DNA from: Sympetrum striolatum | Lineage: Eukaryota; Arthropoda; Insecta; Odonata; Libellulidae | Direction: 5' to 3' | Length of the DNA: 64,000 bases | Assembly (NCBI GenBank): GCA_947579665.1 | Contig: OX388343.1 | Location: 91,120,254 to 91,184,253 of the forward strand | Shown: positions 47,924-60,637 of the stretch, in pieces | How positions within the stretch are numbered: the stretch's first letter is position 1 | Layout of the letters: each line of letters begins with the position of its first letter | Translations under genes and position numbers: made by a program | Notes under the pieces: generated by a model | The model's input: the letters and a program-made list of their open reading frames with translations, nothing else | Told to the model about the DNA's origin: nothing | Databases searched by the model: none

Positions 47924-50900
47924 GTGAAATGTAACTTCAACTGCGGACAGAAAAGCTGTAAGGGACTGAGAAATATTTATGTATATTACTCCGGCTGTTC
48001 CATTGTATCGATATTACGATTTCGCTGGAGTAGATTCCAACCATACAAGAGATAAAAGAAACAGATGCCTATTCATAAGGAATCTCTAATAACAGATAAC
48101 AGTTGGTGCAGAAGTAGCATGCATGTGAACGCTGAATTAAGAAACTTGAAACACTTCCCTGGTACGTAGAGTAACTATAACCATGACAATCGTATATATT
48201 CACCCTCTGAAGCAATTCACAAGAATCTGTCTTAAATTACTTGATGGATCACAACTTATGAATACAAATTTGCCTTATCTATAGATTTATTGACTTAAAT
48301 TTCGAAAATGGGTAATTTACCTGGCCCAAAAGCTGAACAAAATATAAAATGTTTTATTAAAAAAATAAAACGCTATTAATTATTTATATTTTAAGCGTAG
48401 CTTAGTTTGAGTCACGGAATTTTTGAGATCAGAATTGTGCACGTTGGAAGGAGATTTTACGTAAGTCGTAAAATTATCCTTCCGCCCCCTTTACGGAAAA
48501 TAACCGTTTCAAAATCCATTTCTGCTTAATCCCACCTTATTATCACCTTCTTTTACCCATTCCGGTGGCCACCCAGAATGCGCTCCCTTGCTTCATCACA
48601 CACTTCTCCACAATAGTGCATAGCAAAACCCACTCCGTTTCGCTCGTTGGCGTCAAAGGAGAAAAATACCTTCGTACGGAGTTACGATTAATTTCTCCGC
48701 TGCACAAAAGCCCTCGGCGAAGTAAGATTCGCCACCATCACAATGCGTCTCCATTCACCGGACCATCCATCGTCTTTCCTCGCGAAAGAGGGAAAGGGGA
48801 TTCTTTCTTTTGGATCTGTCACAACCGCTTCCGAAATGAATAAGGCAGCCATCTCTCCCCCCGTAAATGAACGACGTTGAAAAATACACCACTAAGCATA
48901 TTCCGCCATTCAGACCGACATCGTCCCTTAAGGGTGCGAGAAAGGGTACCTAAGGATCTTCCCGATGGAGGTGGCGAGTTGACTCGGGGAGAAAGATTAA
49001 TAGTCCCAGGGGTCTGGGATCAGAGATGACCCGAAGAAAAATGGAGAATTATATCTTTATAGGCGTACGAGCGCGTGCTTGCATAACGTGAGGGGGTATT
49101 TAGGTGTGCCTCAGCACGATTTCTTATGCAGAACGAAAAAGAGTGCCGAGGCCGTTAAAGGTGCAGTCGGGCTAAATGTATGAGATTCTGAATCTGAGAG
49201 GGTTAAGGATTTCGGCAATCACATTAGTAACTGAGTTAAGTCCGGAAAGGAAATGGTTGGCCATAATGTGAACAAAAAGGGCCAAATTTTAACAACCAGA
49301 CCTTAAAATGGCAATAAAGTAAAAAAACAAGAATAAAATTAAACATACTATTAAATAAACTACTTCGTTCTTTGAGAGAGCTGAGAGGATAATATTTAAA
49401 ACTTTAAATTACCAATGATTTATAAGCGATGTAATACAGGGTATTAACCAATAGCGTAGTGAGGCTGGGGCAGCCAGGGCACGTGATCAGGGTGTAAATT
49501 CGTTGGTAGTCACTAAATGGAATTTTTTTTATGCACAGAATTAAAACGCATTAAACATTCGAGAAATCTGTAATAAGCGAGGAACATCAAATAGTACTTG
49601 TTTAGCGTGTTGCATAGTTTCTGGTGGAATTGAAACCGTAGCTAGAAAAACTTACTTAACAAATGATAGAACTAATGAAGGAAACAACTTCTTTCTTTCC
49701 TATGGGCGAGATGACTAAGATTTAGGAATAATTTTGTAAAAGGATAACTAATATGGATGGCTAATTCTCTCTTTTCAATTAGAAAAGGGAATCGAATCGA
49801 ATTGATAAAAGGCTGTTTGTCCCATATTCCATCGTAGTTATCATTTTCCTTGCCACAAAGTTATAATAAATAGTTATTCAGCTGATAAACCCAATGGAAA
49901 ATAAGTTTAGTATGAATTTTACGGTAAAATAATTTTCCAGAAAATCCTGTAATTACAGCATGAAGATGATAGCTCTAAGATCCACTAACTTTCTGGGCAT
50001 TATTCATCATTTTTAATTCATTCTTTTTGGCCTAAATAATATCTATACTTACTCATATTTTAAAGCTGAGTTAACATTTATAAGTCCTACCTCTACAATA
50101 CAAGGTTATTCTTAGTTTACATTGTTGCAGAGGGAGAAAAATTTTCAAATTTTAGAAAATAACATTCAAGATCCTGTTTCCGTTTCCACAAATCAACATA
50201 AAAAGTTTGACCTATAAATTATATTATTTTTTCGCTGTTTCCAAATGATACAGCATTGCTACCAAATTAAGTCGTTAATCTCTTACAATGAGGTTTAATA
50301 GTCTAAAGAAATAGTATTTTGTCGTCCGAATATAATTAATTAGATGTGTGCTTGATTGAAAAGCAAGCTATATCTTTAATAATTTCGCTAATAATAAGTT
50401 TTGTTAATCCTCTATTGTAGTTCAAGTATATTAATTAGCTAGATGCTCGGATCACTCGGAAAGAAGAAGACTGTCTCCTTTAATTCATCATGGAATCATC
50501 GGTTCATTCCTCTCCCATAGCTAATCCATTCCGCTCTCGTCCACCGCGGCAAGCGTCCAACAGTCGGGAATGTTGGCACCCCAATCCTCCCCTTCGCATT
50601 CTTTCCACACAACTCACGTTCTTTTTACTTCGCATTCATTCCTCTTTTCCCATTGGTCCCTTTACTCTCGCCGCTTTTCCCACAACTCTTATTTTTCCCC
50701 CGCCAATTCTCTTTCCATGTCTTATTTCTCCACCACTGATCGCCTTTTCCCTTCATTCGTGATCTTCATCTCCCACTATTTCTTTTTTATTCTCTCTCCG
50801 TGGTTTTGCTCAGTTTTCCAGTGAATGGTTTTCCCTCAGTTTTGGCCCTGTCCACAGCATTTTCACGCTTCTGCTTCGGAGAAGCCAAAACTAAGAACCA

Positions 50901-53900
50901 CGGAAAGTGATTCGTCGAAGATTCAATCCTACAATTCAGTTCGAACGAATCATGAAGGACCGTTACATATTCTGATTGTGATGATTCAAAAATATTTTCT
51001 CTTCCTATCATATGAAACGTCATTTCATTATTGAGAAACCCGGATATTATTCGCTTCGAATATCTGTTATACATCATGACGAGCTGCTATTTCTCAATGA
51101 AAAGTTTCAATTTCGAAATTTAAATTAGTTTATAAGGAGGTTTGAATGAATGAGTTATCCTAAGAAATGTTTGATTTAAGAGAATACTGTTATAATTAGA
51201 GTAATTAAATGCATCAAGAGGGAAACTTGACTTAGCAACCACGAAGTTTATTTTCAGGATCCGTATTCCACGTTTAGCGTTATAATCACGTGATATGATC
51301 ACCTTTCCTGAAGAGAAATGTTCGTAATCAGTCTCTCGTCACGGCTCTCGCGATATACCAGAAGATATACCTACATATTTTTATTTTATTTTGAATCTTA
51401 AGAGGGAGTTGAAAGTAGTGGTCAGTAGTACAAAATACCTTGAAAAGATTATAAAATACAGGTAATGTTAATTGTTAATGTCTGGAATTTTACGGCTTAG
51501 AGAACAAAAAAACTCACATTTTGGATTGTTAACCAATGATGACGATCTAACGTTATGCCCCTAATGCTTGATGCGTGATCGCTTGTACTTCTAAGTGGAT
51601 CCATCATCCGTTCATTAGAAAAAAAATTATATTTTTAAAAAATTTCTAATTCATCTAAAAAAATCAAATTTCTGTGCTCATCCGCACTGTGGCGTCTTAC
51701 ATTATGAAGAATTTACAATGTTTAGTACTTCTGCCGGGCTAGATTAAAGATGGCACGAAATCAAAATATCAAGTGTCGCTAAGTGTACGCAAAACGGCAA
51801 CATTATGTGGCAAATCATTTATTTCCGCCGCAGCTTTCTTTAAAGCCTATGATGAGCGAACACCATATATTGTAGGACAATTCTCCTCACTCACCAAAAA
51901 TGGCTGGAGCTCTTAAATCGATGAATGGAGCAATCGAGGGTGTGCAGCAAAGAATAAAGTCAACCCATCTCCGTCTCCCCCGCCGTTAAAAATCCCACCC
52001 GCCTCCTCCATGGCCTCCACACCTGTGTGATTTTCACACAGACCACCCGCGGATCGATTCCTTTCAGCCCCCATCCGTCTCTCTTTTAATTCTCCGCCCT
52101 TCTTCCCTTTCTTTGGGGATCATTCGCCATCTCACGCGAGATCCACCCACGTCGTCTCCCCCGCTGTAAAAACGCCACGAAAGCTCGGAATACCTCCCTT
52201 CGAGCCCCGTCTCAGGTGGAGAGAGGATATTTCATATCCCTCCGCGGAAATTGAGTCTTGGCGCTGTGATCGGTCTCCCGCTCAATCCGAGGCGCGTAAA
52301 AGCGGATTCTGTCCGCTTCGATTGTGTTTTGGCGGGAGACGGAGCACGTGCCCCATTCGATCCGATTAAAAATGGAGGCTTCGCTTTCTTCGGGTTCAAC
52401 CCCCGTTGCGTCTCTATAAGGAAGAAAATGAAAACGGGCGCGACCTCAATCATGCTCCATGATCTGCATTTTGCATCGTCAGCGATTCGTTTCTCGGGTC
52501 AGAGAGGAAAATTATCGATAGCGTCGGACATGCTTGAAGGAAGAGCGGCGATGATCGCGATTTTCTTATGGCAGGTGATGAAAATAATGCTTCAGAGATT
52601 AAAGGATAACACTTCCTAAATATCTTGGTTACGATTATAACTAGTAGTTGAACAAAACTGAAAAGATAATCATAATTTATATGTAAATACAATTTTTGAA
52701 TTTGTATAGTATGTGTGAGCATAAAAAGTGGGCTTATCCCAATAAAGCAATGGAAAATTAAGTACTGGTTACTTCAAAATATCAACGAAATTGAAATGAA
52801 GGATTAAGAGTCTCAAGTTAAAAGCATTCTACAAGATAGAGGTGACTAAAATTACTCGAAAAATTGAAATTTAAATCAACACTCTGACAGAAGAATAAGA
52901 TAAGAGGTTCGGGAACTTATTGATGATTTAATCTGAAGTGCAGAATCGCGATGATGTCATGACGATGTTTTAGATATTTGAGACCAATAAATATTAGTTC
53001 CACAGACTTAATTTCCCTGTTAAATGCCTTAGAGTATAGGTAAAATGCAATTTTCATTTTGAGCTAAACTTTCGAGAAGCTTCCAGATGATATTGACATG
53101 GTTGATGGAGTCTTAAAATACTACCAATAAACTAGTAGTGTATATTTGTTCAGTTTTAGTAGCAACAATAAGACATTTTTCTAATATTTCCCTTACATGA
53201 CAAATGTTAACAACACTTTGATGAGATATAATTAGCTTCTTAGACATACGATATAGATTCTCCGAGTCCCCTTTCTGCATGTGCTCATTGGAAATAATGA
53301 TATAAATATGATTTATCATGCAAGCTGAGGGTTAAAAAGGACTTCACTGATTATAGAGATGGTTCAAATTAATTATATCTAAGGAAAAGAAGCGAAAAAT
53401 GATTATAGTGGAATGACTACGACTCGAAAACTAGTCTCCCTATTTCCTAGAACATATTCTAACCAATAAACTACCATTCCATGTCTCTGTTCGCGACTAA
53501 TATTAGAATATTATAATATAACATGAATACTACGCAACAAAAATCATTTTGATGAACGTATCATCTTATTTTAACGACACATGCTACTTCGGAGGGATAT
53601 GACTGGGATTTTACGTACGTTAATTCGGTGAGAACACCCAGTAACACGTAGCGAAGCAGTGATTAACGCGAGTATTTCCTTTTCGGAAGTAAACATTACG
53701 CATACTGAAAATAATACGCTAATTCTTACTAAAGAAAGCCGCAAATGAGCCCTCGCTAAGTGTACTAATATGAGATGTAAACGCGGTATTCAAAATTAGC
53801 GCAGAAACGTTCTTGAAATGACAAGAAGTTCCTCATAACATATCTCTGAGAGCATCTCGTGCAATTATAGGGTATAATTTTTGGAAGTCGTGAATTATCA

Positions 53901-54129
53901 CATTTAAAACCGAAAATGGCATCGTTTCAGCAGAATGACTGTGAAATGATTCTGATAATTCTACAAATTCCTGCTTTCACGGTTAATTGGGGGTCATGGA
54001 TGTACTACTAATTGAAATGTATTTTATTTCTCAAGAAATAAATCGTGAGAAAATCAGAAATTCAGACACGAATAGGTGATTAAAAAATAGCTTCGATGAA
54101 TTTTGCCACATTTCGTACATTACGTTGCT
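47924..54129. other. Long non-coding stretch with GC-rich blocks
   Basis: GC-rich blocks at about 48540-49160, 50480-50740 and 51940-52580 stand out from the AT-rich background. They carry frames up to 122 codons on the + strand (52251-52619), overlapped by similar frames on the minus strand, without domain signal. They could be conserved non-coding or regulatory islands. No exon, RNA or element is supported. Confidence 0.4.
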
Positions 54130-54215
54130 GTAAGGACCCGAGATTACCTTGTAGATTGAGATTGAGATTGTTGGAGATTGAGATAGTTACCTGGAGATTA
54201 TCTACTCGGGAGTAG
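54130..54215. repeat. Short (GAGATT)n tract within a weak inverted context
   Basis: Units of GAGATT occur three times in a row with further copies nearby (about 54150-54205). CCCGAG at about 54139 is mirrored by CTCGGG near 54210. Hexamer runs of this kind end the LINE copies at 33255 and 60638, but no LINE sequence is visible here. Confidence 0.55.
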
Positions 54216-54911
54216 AAACACTATAAGTATTGTATTGTAAGTACATTGTATGTATTAAATAATATTCATTATATTTATATGTTTAAAACTGATAATCCAA
54301 GTGATTGAAATTAAGAAAAGTGAAAGAAAATAATCGTAAAAGCAGCCGGCGATTAATGGTTCGCTAGTGGTTTACCAAGGCTGATTGCAAAATGTATAAT
54401 CATGATTGAATCATAGATTTTCATTATTACAAATAAATTGAATGGATGTATATTGAAGCTCCAAGAGTATTTTCTTAAATTATTGTGTATAAGTTTTACA
54501 TTATTGTCCCTTATTATTCACTGCAATCTTCAGAAATACTTAAGTTTTTTTTTCATGAGTTTGTAGGCTTTAACCCCTGCAACTTCTATATTTTAACAAA
54601 ATTCTACCTTAATATTTAATAGATATTACTTAAAATAAAGTGGTAGCAAGCTGATTTGCGAAAAGTTTGGACTTACGGCCACTTAGATGTTTACGATCAA
54701 GTTTATTTATTTGGCTGAATACGAAGCCAATAATTTCCGAATAAGAAACCTAAAATACGTAGTAACTCTGTCTTATATCCAGTTTCGGGGTACGAGCAAT
54801 ACTTTTTATAAATTTTAAACCGATAAACATCCATGTAATGTCTTTTTTTGATTAACATCAAGTGACAAAAATTCAGTATTAGTTATTTTCATAAAAATAA
54901 TTGTACTGCAG
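54216..54911. other. Intron-like, no supported gene
   Basis: AT-rich sequence leading to the acceptor at 54910-54911. Nothing recognisable. Confidence 0.4.
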
Positions 54912-55124
54912 CAAATCAATTGAGTTTCACTACTGGGGATTTTATTTTGAAACAAGGTTGATAGATGACTCACACGTTACCGGAATGGCATCTGATCACA
55001 ATCCAAGGTTTTCCTGTACTGACGGTTCTTACGAATCTAAATTGATTTCTACTCCTTCGTATAGTAGCTTCGTCGAGTCTAAACAGAGACAAATGACATC
55101 ATCAGGATATCAGCTGTTTGCTGA
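54912..55124 (+). CDS. Candidate exon (phase 2-2) or alternative last exon
   Basis: The acceptor 'ttgtactgcag' precedes an open frame of 213 nt to a donor 'gctga|gtaact'. If not spliced there, the frame ends at TAA 55126-55128. The product starts KSIEFHYWGFYFETRLIDDS and runs through ASDHNPRFSCTDGSYESKLI to SSGYQLFA, a Ser/Tyr-rich stretch. A second acceptor 45 nt on (gaaacaag at 54956) keeps the same phase. Start and end phases fit the candidates at 45899 and 55743. Protein family unknown. Confidence 0.35.
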
Positions 55125-55742
55125 GTAACTTCAAGAATGAGTGTGAATTTATTGAAACTTTTATGGCTGAATATGCTCTTTAAAATGTGGGGACATGTTT
55201 GTCACTTGTTATAGAACGATTTTTCTTGGCGTGAGACGATGACTATGTTATTTTACAGTTAATACACAGCCTCTACTTACGTTTACTTCGATTTTTCTTC
55301 CCTTTGTACGGACTCAGATATTTACCTTGGGTCATGATATTATTTATCTTATCCAATAAAAATTAGACCTGAAATAACCTCATCTAATTTACTAAGTTTC
55401 GTTATTCGTAAAATTCGTTTTTCTACGTGCGTTATAGATTTCGAGTTATATTCGGGAGGCAGATCAGTTTTGATGATCAATTTATATGGACTCCCTTTCA
55501 AAGAAATAAGGTTTCCAACACCTGATCTAGGAACTAACCATTTTATTTTTTGTTTCAACATTCTCAGCTATCTTCCGCAATCGTTGTTGCAAAATAGAAG
55601 ATAATTACAAAAAATATGTTGCCACCATTAAATGTGCAAGAAATTTGACGCACCTCCGTAATGTAATAGTACTCTGATAATAAATACTCAGTCGTTACTT
55701 ATGAATAGTTCGTTTGATTCACAATCAATCTTTCCTCGCAAG
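55125..55742. other. Candidate intron
   Basis: Begins with GTAACT and ends with a pyrimidine-containing tract and AG ('caatctttcctcgcaag'). At about 620 bp it would be the shortest intron but one of the model. No other feature is seen. Confidence 0.35.
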
Positions 55743-55947
55743 ATTAAACGCAGTGACAGATAAGGTGCGGGTCAAGGAGAAGGCGCTTCCTTCATTTAAG
55801 AATTACACAATCTCGAGGCATCCATCAAAAAGATCTCTACGTAAGTCCTTTGGAAATGTCCGGATTAGACACAACACTCCTGCAGCCACCGCAGGAGCAC
55901 CTTCACTCTCTTCGATAATCGATGCAGGAAAGAAGAAGGGAATCTAA
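55743..55947 (+). CDS. Candidate terminal exon (phase 2 to stop TAA)
   Basis: After the acceptor 'tttcctcgcaag' the phase-2 frame, the one delivered by the exon ending at 55124, runs 67 codons to TAA at 55945-55947. It begins LNAVTDKVRVKEKALPSFKN. A basic middle (SRHPSKRSLRKSFGNVRIRH) follows, then NTPAATAGAPSLSSIIDAGK and the end KKGI. The Lys/Arg/Ser-rich, Ala/Pro-containing tail looks like a genuine disordered C-terminus. The region is richer in GC than the surrounding sequence. A polyadenylation-signal variant lies 68 bp after the stop. Confidence 0.38.
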
Positions 55948-56014
55948 AGAAGGCCAATCTGTGATCTATGGTATCATTATCGAGTGATTGTAAGCCCAAC
56001 CAAAATATCTGACT

Positions 56015-56020
56015 ATTAAA
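56015..56020 (+). promoter_or_regulatory. Possible polyadenylation signal ATTAAA
   Basis: ATTAAA, the commonest variant of AATAAA, lies 68 bp downstream of the candidate stop at 55947. In AT-rich DNA this hexamer is frequent by chance. Confidence 0.3.
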
Positions 56021-57475
56021 ATTTTAAACTTAGTCCCTGTTAACAATAATATTGGTTTATAATTTAGATTATCTTCACAGCTGCAACCCACAGTTGCACT
56101 TTTCTATCGCATCTTTGACTATGATCATTTGACTTTGATTATGAATATTGCGTTTTATTAAGCCATTATTTGGCTTTACTTTATATGGTGTGAGACACGG
56201 TATTCGTAATAGACATGTCAAATATATTCTCTCTAGATTTATGCTCCTGCGCCCGTAAACCTTTCCCCAGACTTTCAATAAGCTCTTTCTTCATCACCAT
56301 TTTCTCCTTAGCATTCAATTTTTTACTCCTCTCATCATAATATCTTCCTCCTTCCAATCAACTCTTAATCTACTGAGTATTGGAAAGACCCAGCGGTGAG
56401 ACTCTCTACCTTCAGGATCTTCGGAGTACGCACATCTTTTATAAACTCATTGCGTGTTTCCATAAAGTAATTTACAATTCAAATGACGGTTATCAAGGAT
56501 ACAAAATTCATATTCAACACTCTTTTCTCACTTGACACGGCGAATAGATAAATGTTTTGAAACTGACTTAACGTTCATCTGACATTATACCTTCATATGA
56601 GTTAAACAATCAAGGAATTAATACTCTCGATTTACATAACTAGCTTTCCCATACGGTTACAAATTTTTTTAATACTTAATAGCATCGGTATTTCAAAAAA
56701 AAAAATCGTCGAAATATAAAATAATTTAAAAAGTCCACGGCATAGCCTAAATATGCGAGCAACGTTCTCCAAATACATTATCAAGTTTATTACAAAACTA
56801 AATAACAAATCTTTGCTCCTAATCGATAATTTTTCTCTAGCAGAAAATGGGAGATAAATTAATCATTATCGAAATACTTATCAGTACATATCTAATGAAT
56901 GAAATAGATATTTGACTTTTCAAGTTCATTTCTTAAGATGATAGTCATACTTTCAGACAATTTCCTACTTTTTATACAATATTCTATATTAATTTCTTTT
57001 TATAATTTATAGTGCTTTGGCAGAGTACATTTTTACAGCTCAGCTTCTTTTTAACTATCAAAGTTGGCTAAATTTCGGAATGATACGATAATTACATTTT
57101 CTCACCTTAATTGAAGTTCTTTAGCAGTTTACTTTTTACCTTCTTCCGTACATTTCCTCTTTGCATTTTTTCACTCATTCCACTCATTATTCTCCCTTTT
57201 CTACTCGACTTCAATCACCTCTTCGCCCCCGCAGGGCCCTTTCCGAATCCAATTTTCCTTCCCACAATCCCCCGCGATGCATCCCTTTTTTCTCCCATTG
57301 CCATCCATTTCATCCATTCTTCCATCTGGGATAGTCTCCACTTCCCTATGGATTCCCACGAAAGTAAGAAGGAACTAATCTCTTTTCGTTTTCATCCCTT
57401 TTAAACGAGGGCTCTGCTTTTATTTTCCTCGGGTACCGTTTCGCTATCTCATTTCCACTTCTTTCCTAATCTCAG
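56021..57475. other. No supported gene
   Basis: AT-rich up to about 57110, then pyrimidine-rich on the + strand (57150-57475), which produces spurious Pro/Phe/Leu-rich frames. The last part is a strong pyrimidine tract ending in 'aatctcag' at 57475. Confidence 0.4.
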
Positions 57476-57780
57476 CTCCAATAGATCCTCTCTGGATGGA
57501 GATCTTTTCTCTGCGAGAAAAAGCGTTCATTGGAGGGAAGACCGTTTATCAGGTTGATTGGGATTTTGACCCGTTCCTCGGTACCGTAAGACGCCGGCGA
57601 AGTCGCTTCCGCGAGACTCTAATCGAATTGGATGAATTACACAGCTCGCTTTATGAATTAATTCGTTCCGAGCAGTGGTTCGTCAATCCAGAGTTCATGA
57701 GGCGGTGTGTAATTATAGGAAGGAAACAATACTTAACGTCCCGATTTATAATGCCTCTGTTAAATCCTATGGAGAAATAG
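57476..57780 (+). CDS. Weak exon candidate (open after strong acceptor)
   Basis: A long pyrimidine tract and 'ctttcctaatctcag' precede a phase-1 frame open for 305 nt to TAG at 57778-57780. A good donor 'gtacc|gtaaga' at 57586 would define a 110-nt exon, phase 1-0. The translation includes VYQVDWDFDPFLGTVRRRRS and ETLIELDELHSSLYELIRSE. It is rich in charged residues and reads like a protein, but no family is recognised. It lies beyond the candidate terminal exon and would belong to another transcript or an alternative end. Confidence 0.22.
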
Positions 57781-60449
57781 CAGGATCACGATCTAAAAGC
57801 AAGTCTCACAGTGAAAGATTACACTAAAGAAACTTTAAATATAGAAAATCCTTCAGATCTTTACGAATTCGATTCGCCAACCCAAGTGTAATTTGCAAAA
57901 GCGTTGATATTTCAAATAAAATAATTCTCAACGCAGCTTTAGATATTTGTATTAAAGAAAGAAACTTAAAAAACAAAAAAGTCATAGTAATTACGATGGA
58001 TAACACATGAGATGAAAGTAAAGTATGAGTATAAAATATAATCATGAAGCTACCAAAAATAAAGTAAATATCGCAAATATAAGTAATAATACATATGAGA
58101 GTGAGATATGGCAAACAAAAGAGAAAAGAAAAAACATGTTTACCTTTACTGAGATGGAGACAAACTGTAGAAAAGTATAGAGGGGAAATAATATGATATG
58201 TCTATTTTATCTCTACGTGAAAGTAGAAATTTGTATGCCGATTTGTGTACACTGTAATATTAAATGGGCATAGTTATGGTGTGGGCAAACAATTCATTTC
58301 GGTCGTTTCCTTGCATCAAATGAACTGTCTATATAACTTACACGATAACTATATTTCAAAGTTGGACAACATTCATTATAGTACATGTGGACTATTTTAG
58401 ATTTACAATTTATGTAAATTTGCCAAGAGAGGAATTCGTATATCCGGAAGTCCAAACCAAAAGCCGAAGATTATAAAAATTACAGGAGAAAGAAGAAAAA
58501 GATATAAAAGCGATAGCGAAGAAAAATCATGAAAACGCTGTATGTGATCCACAGATGATAAAAATGGTGGATAAAAGAAAAAAACAAAATACACTTTGCA
58601 AATAAATTTTCATATTTGTTACATATATAAGTCTATTTGAATAAATATAAATTAATTAGAGATAAATATATAATGATTTAAAACAGATATAGTAATCGAT
58701 TTCATCAAATATATCAAGATCATGAGATCATAAAAGTATGCGTCTTTTAAATTAATAATTGAATCTGAATAACCCAACTTCTGGGAGATTGTAAGCGTAA
58801 TTCAATGAGGTTATTGCGTCAATTTATTATGTAAAGAAACAGGTGAGTTGGATTTTATAATGTTTCATCATTGTTTATAATCTGGATATCATATCTTTGC
58901 ATAGTGACACTTTGCTTGTCATGCACAATGGAAATTCAAGTACAGGTCCGCAAGAGCTACATTATCAGCTAAAAATATGGTTATAAAAGCTACGTACACT
59001 CCGCCCCTTGATAGAATACATCGAGATTCTTTTCCTTGCCCCTCAAAATGATACGATATTAGCAAAACAGCCTTAAGTTCGTCCATTAATGGAACCTCTC
59101 TTCTGGGTGCAGCAGAAGGTCCGCCAAAGAGATTGCGTTCGTCATGCGAGCGATAAAAAAGCTGTCTATCTGTATATTGACGGCTTCCTATCTCCAATAA
59201 CGTAGGAGTATCTTGGAGCTGTCAGGTGCGGAGTCACAGTTGAGTGCACCCGCGCTAAGAAACGTTTTCAATTATCCCAAGAATGTAAGAAGTTACGAAT
59301 AGGGCTCCCGTTAGCCTTCGCCGATACGACCTCAAGTCTGATGGCGATTGAACAAAAGATAAGCTGCTCGAACATCTGATTCACTAAACGGATCTCTTTC
59401 CGACCTGAAACAAGAGCAAAGAGGGTAAGTGGGCGAGATACGACTGCAAATCACCGAGATGCGAAGTTTTGATCAATGTAATCATATTATATAGTACGGG
59501 TGTCATTACATTCCATGAGTCTGTTTAGTGGACGTCCTCGTATCACGAGACGATAAGCCTAAAAATACGCCACCATTTCCAGCAGATGAGTGGCATCTTC
59601 AATGATGGACCTTTATCTGGCATTAAAATCCTCACTAACGCAACATTTTCGCTAAATTATTAAAAATACCGATACTTGTTTGAATTACCGATGTTTTTTA
59701 ATCGAAGAGGGAGAAGTTTTCAGAATCGAAAATAATTTTTAAATTTAGGAAAAAGCATTTTCCTCAATATGGATTTTGTTAGAATCAATAATTACGACAA
59801 AGTTACGCCTGATTCCGTGTCGTTCTAGAGGAAAGCATTTCATAGAATCTGGCGAGGTATTGTGGAAATACACAATAGAAAGAGTCATAAAATAGTAATT
59901 TTACACAAGTTTTATGCTAATTTAACTGATCATCCATATGATGAGGAATGATCGTAACCATCTGGATGATATGTCAAACAAAAATAAAATTCGTGGAAAA
60001 AGCACTATTTTTAAGATTCTCCATCAAAAATGCATTTCTGTTTGTGCTAAAAATTTGGCAAAAAATGGCACCTCAAAGTTGGGAAGTATAAATATTTCGC
60101 AGTTTCCACTGATAATGAGATGAACGAAAATGATTGATTCAATGTACAATTTATTCCTTAAGCAAAAAATATTTTGTTTATCACCTACAAAATTATGCTG
60201 ACCGTTTCCACATAAGTCAAAAACGGAACATTTCTTATAGAAAATCAGGACAAATCCTTCGCGTGATTTTCGGAGAACTTCCTCAACACTTCAAAATGCA
60301 CATATTACATGAATATGTTTTTAGAAGAATACGGACCATGTTATATATAGTAAATTCAACTTTATTCGTAACAAATTGGCGAGAATGTTTATGGTAGTAG
60401 TAGTAGTATTGTTAAAAGTGCTTCGACAGCTTAGGTCATTTCGCACATT
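57781..60449. other. No supported gene
   Basis: AT-rich, with a GC-richer block at about 58970-59440. That block ends with a strong donor-like 'gagg|gtaagtggg' at 59429 and holds TCACAGTTGAG near 59234, so it might be an untranslated first exon. Evidence is too thin to annotate it. A (TAG)n run lies at about 60395-60409. Confidence 0.4.
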
Positions 60450-60525
60450 GGCTCCCACCGGGAATCGAACCCGGGACCGCTTTCACCAAAGGCAAATGCG
60501 CTATCCACATGACTATCCGGGAGCC
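60450..60525 (-). repeat. tRNA-like element (tRNA pseudogene or SINE head)
   Basis: On the minus strand 76 nt start GGCTCCC and end GGGAGCC, a perfect 7-bp acceptor stem. The T arm is strong (CCGGG-TTCGATT-CCCGG) with a perfect B box. Positions 8-9 and the D arm are unusual and the anticodon region (GCATTTGCCTTTGGTGAAAGC) does not form a proper 5-bp stem and 7-nt loop. It is therefore not a convincing functional tRNA. It lies about 115 bp from the tail of the LINE at 60638 in the same orientation. Confidence 0.7.
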
Positions 60526-60637
60526 TGAATGTTTATGCCAGAGCCTTCATTTGATAGAATAAATCCGAATTAATCTCGTACAATATGATTAACTATGGAT
60601 GATTTATGAAGGATAAACACCGAATGTTACTTTAAAA

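Noticed and set aside
52251..52619. 122-codon + strand open frame in a GC-rich block
   Set aside because: Overlaps a comparable minus-strand frame. Few stops are expected at this base composition, and no recognisable domain is present.
55349..55561. 70-codon minus-strand frame in the candidate intron
   Set aside because: No domain and no splice sites around it; consistent with chance.
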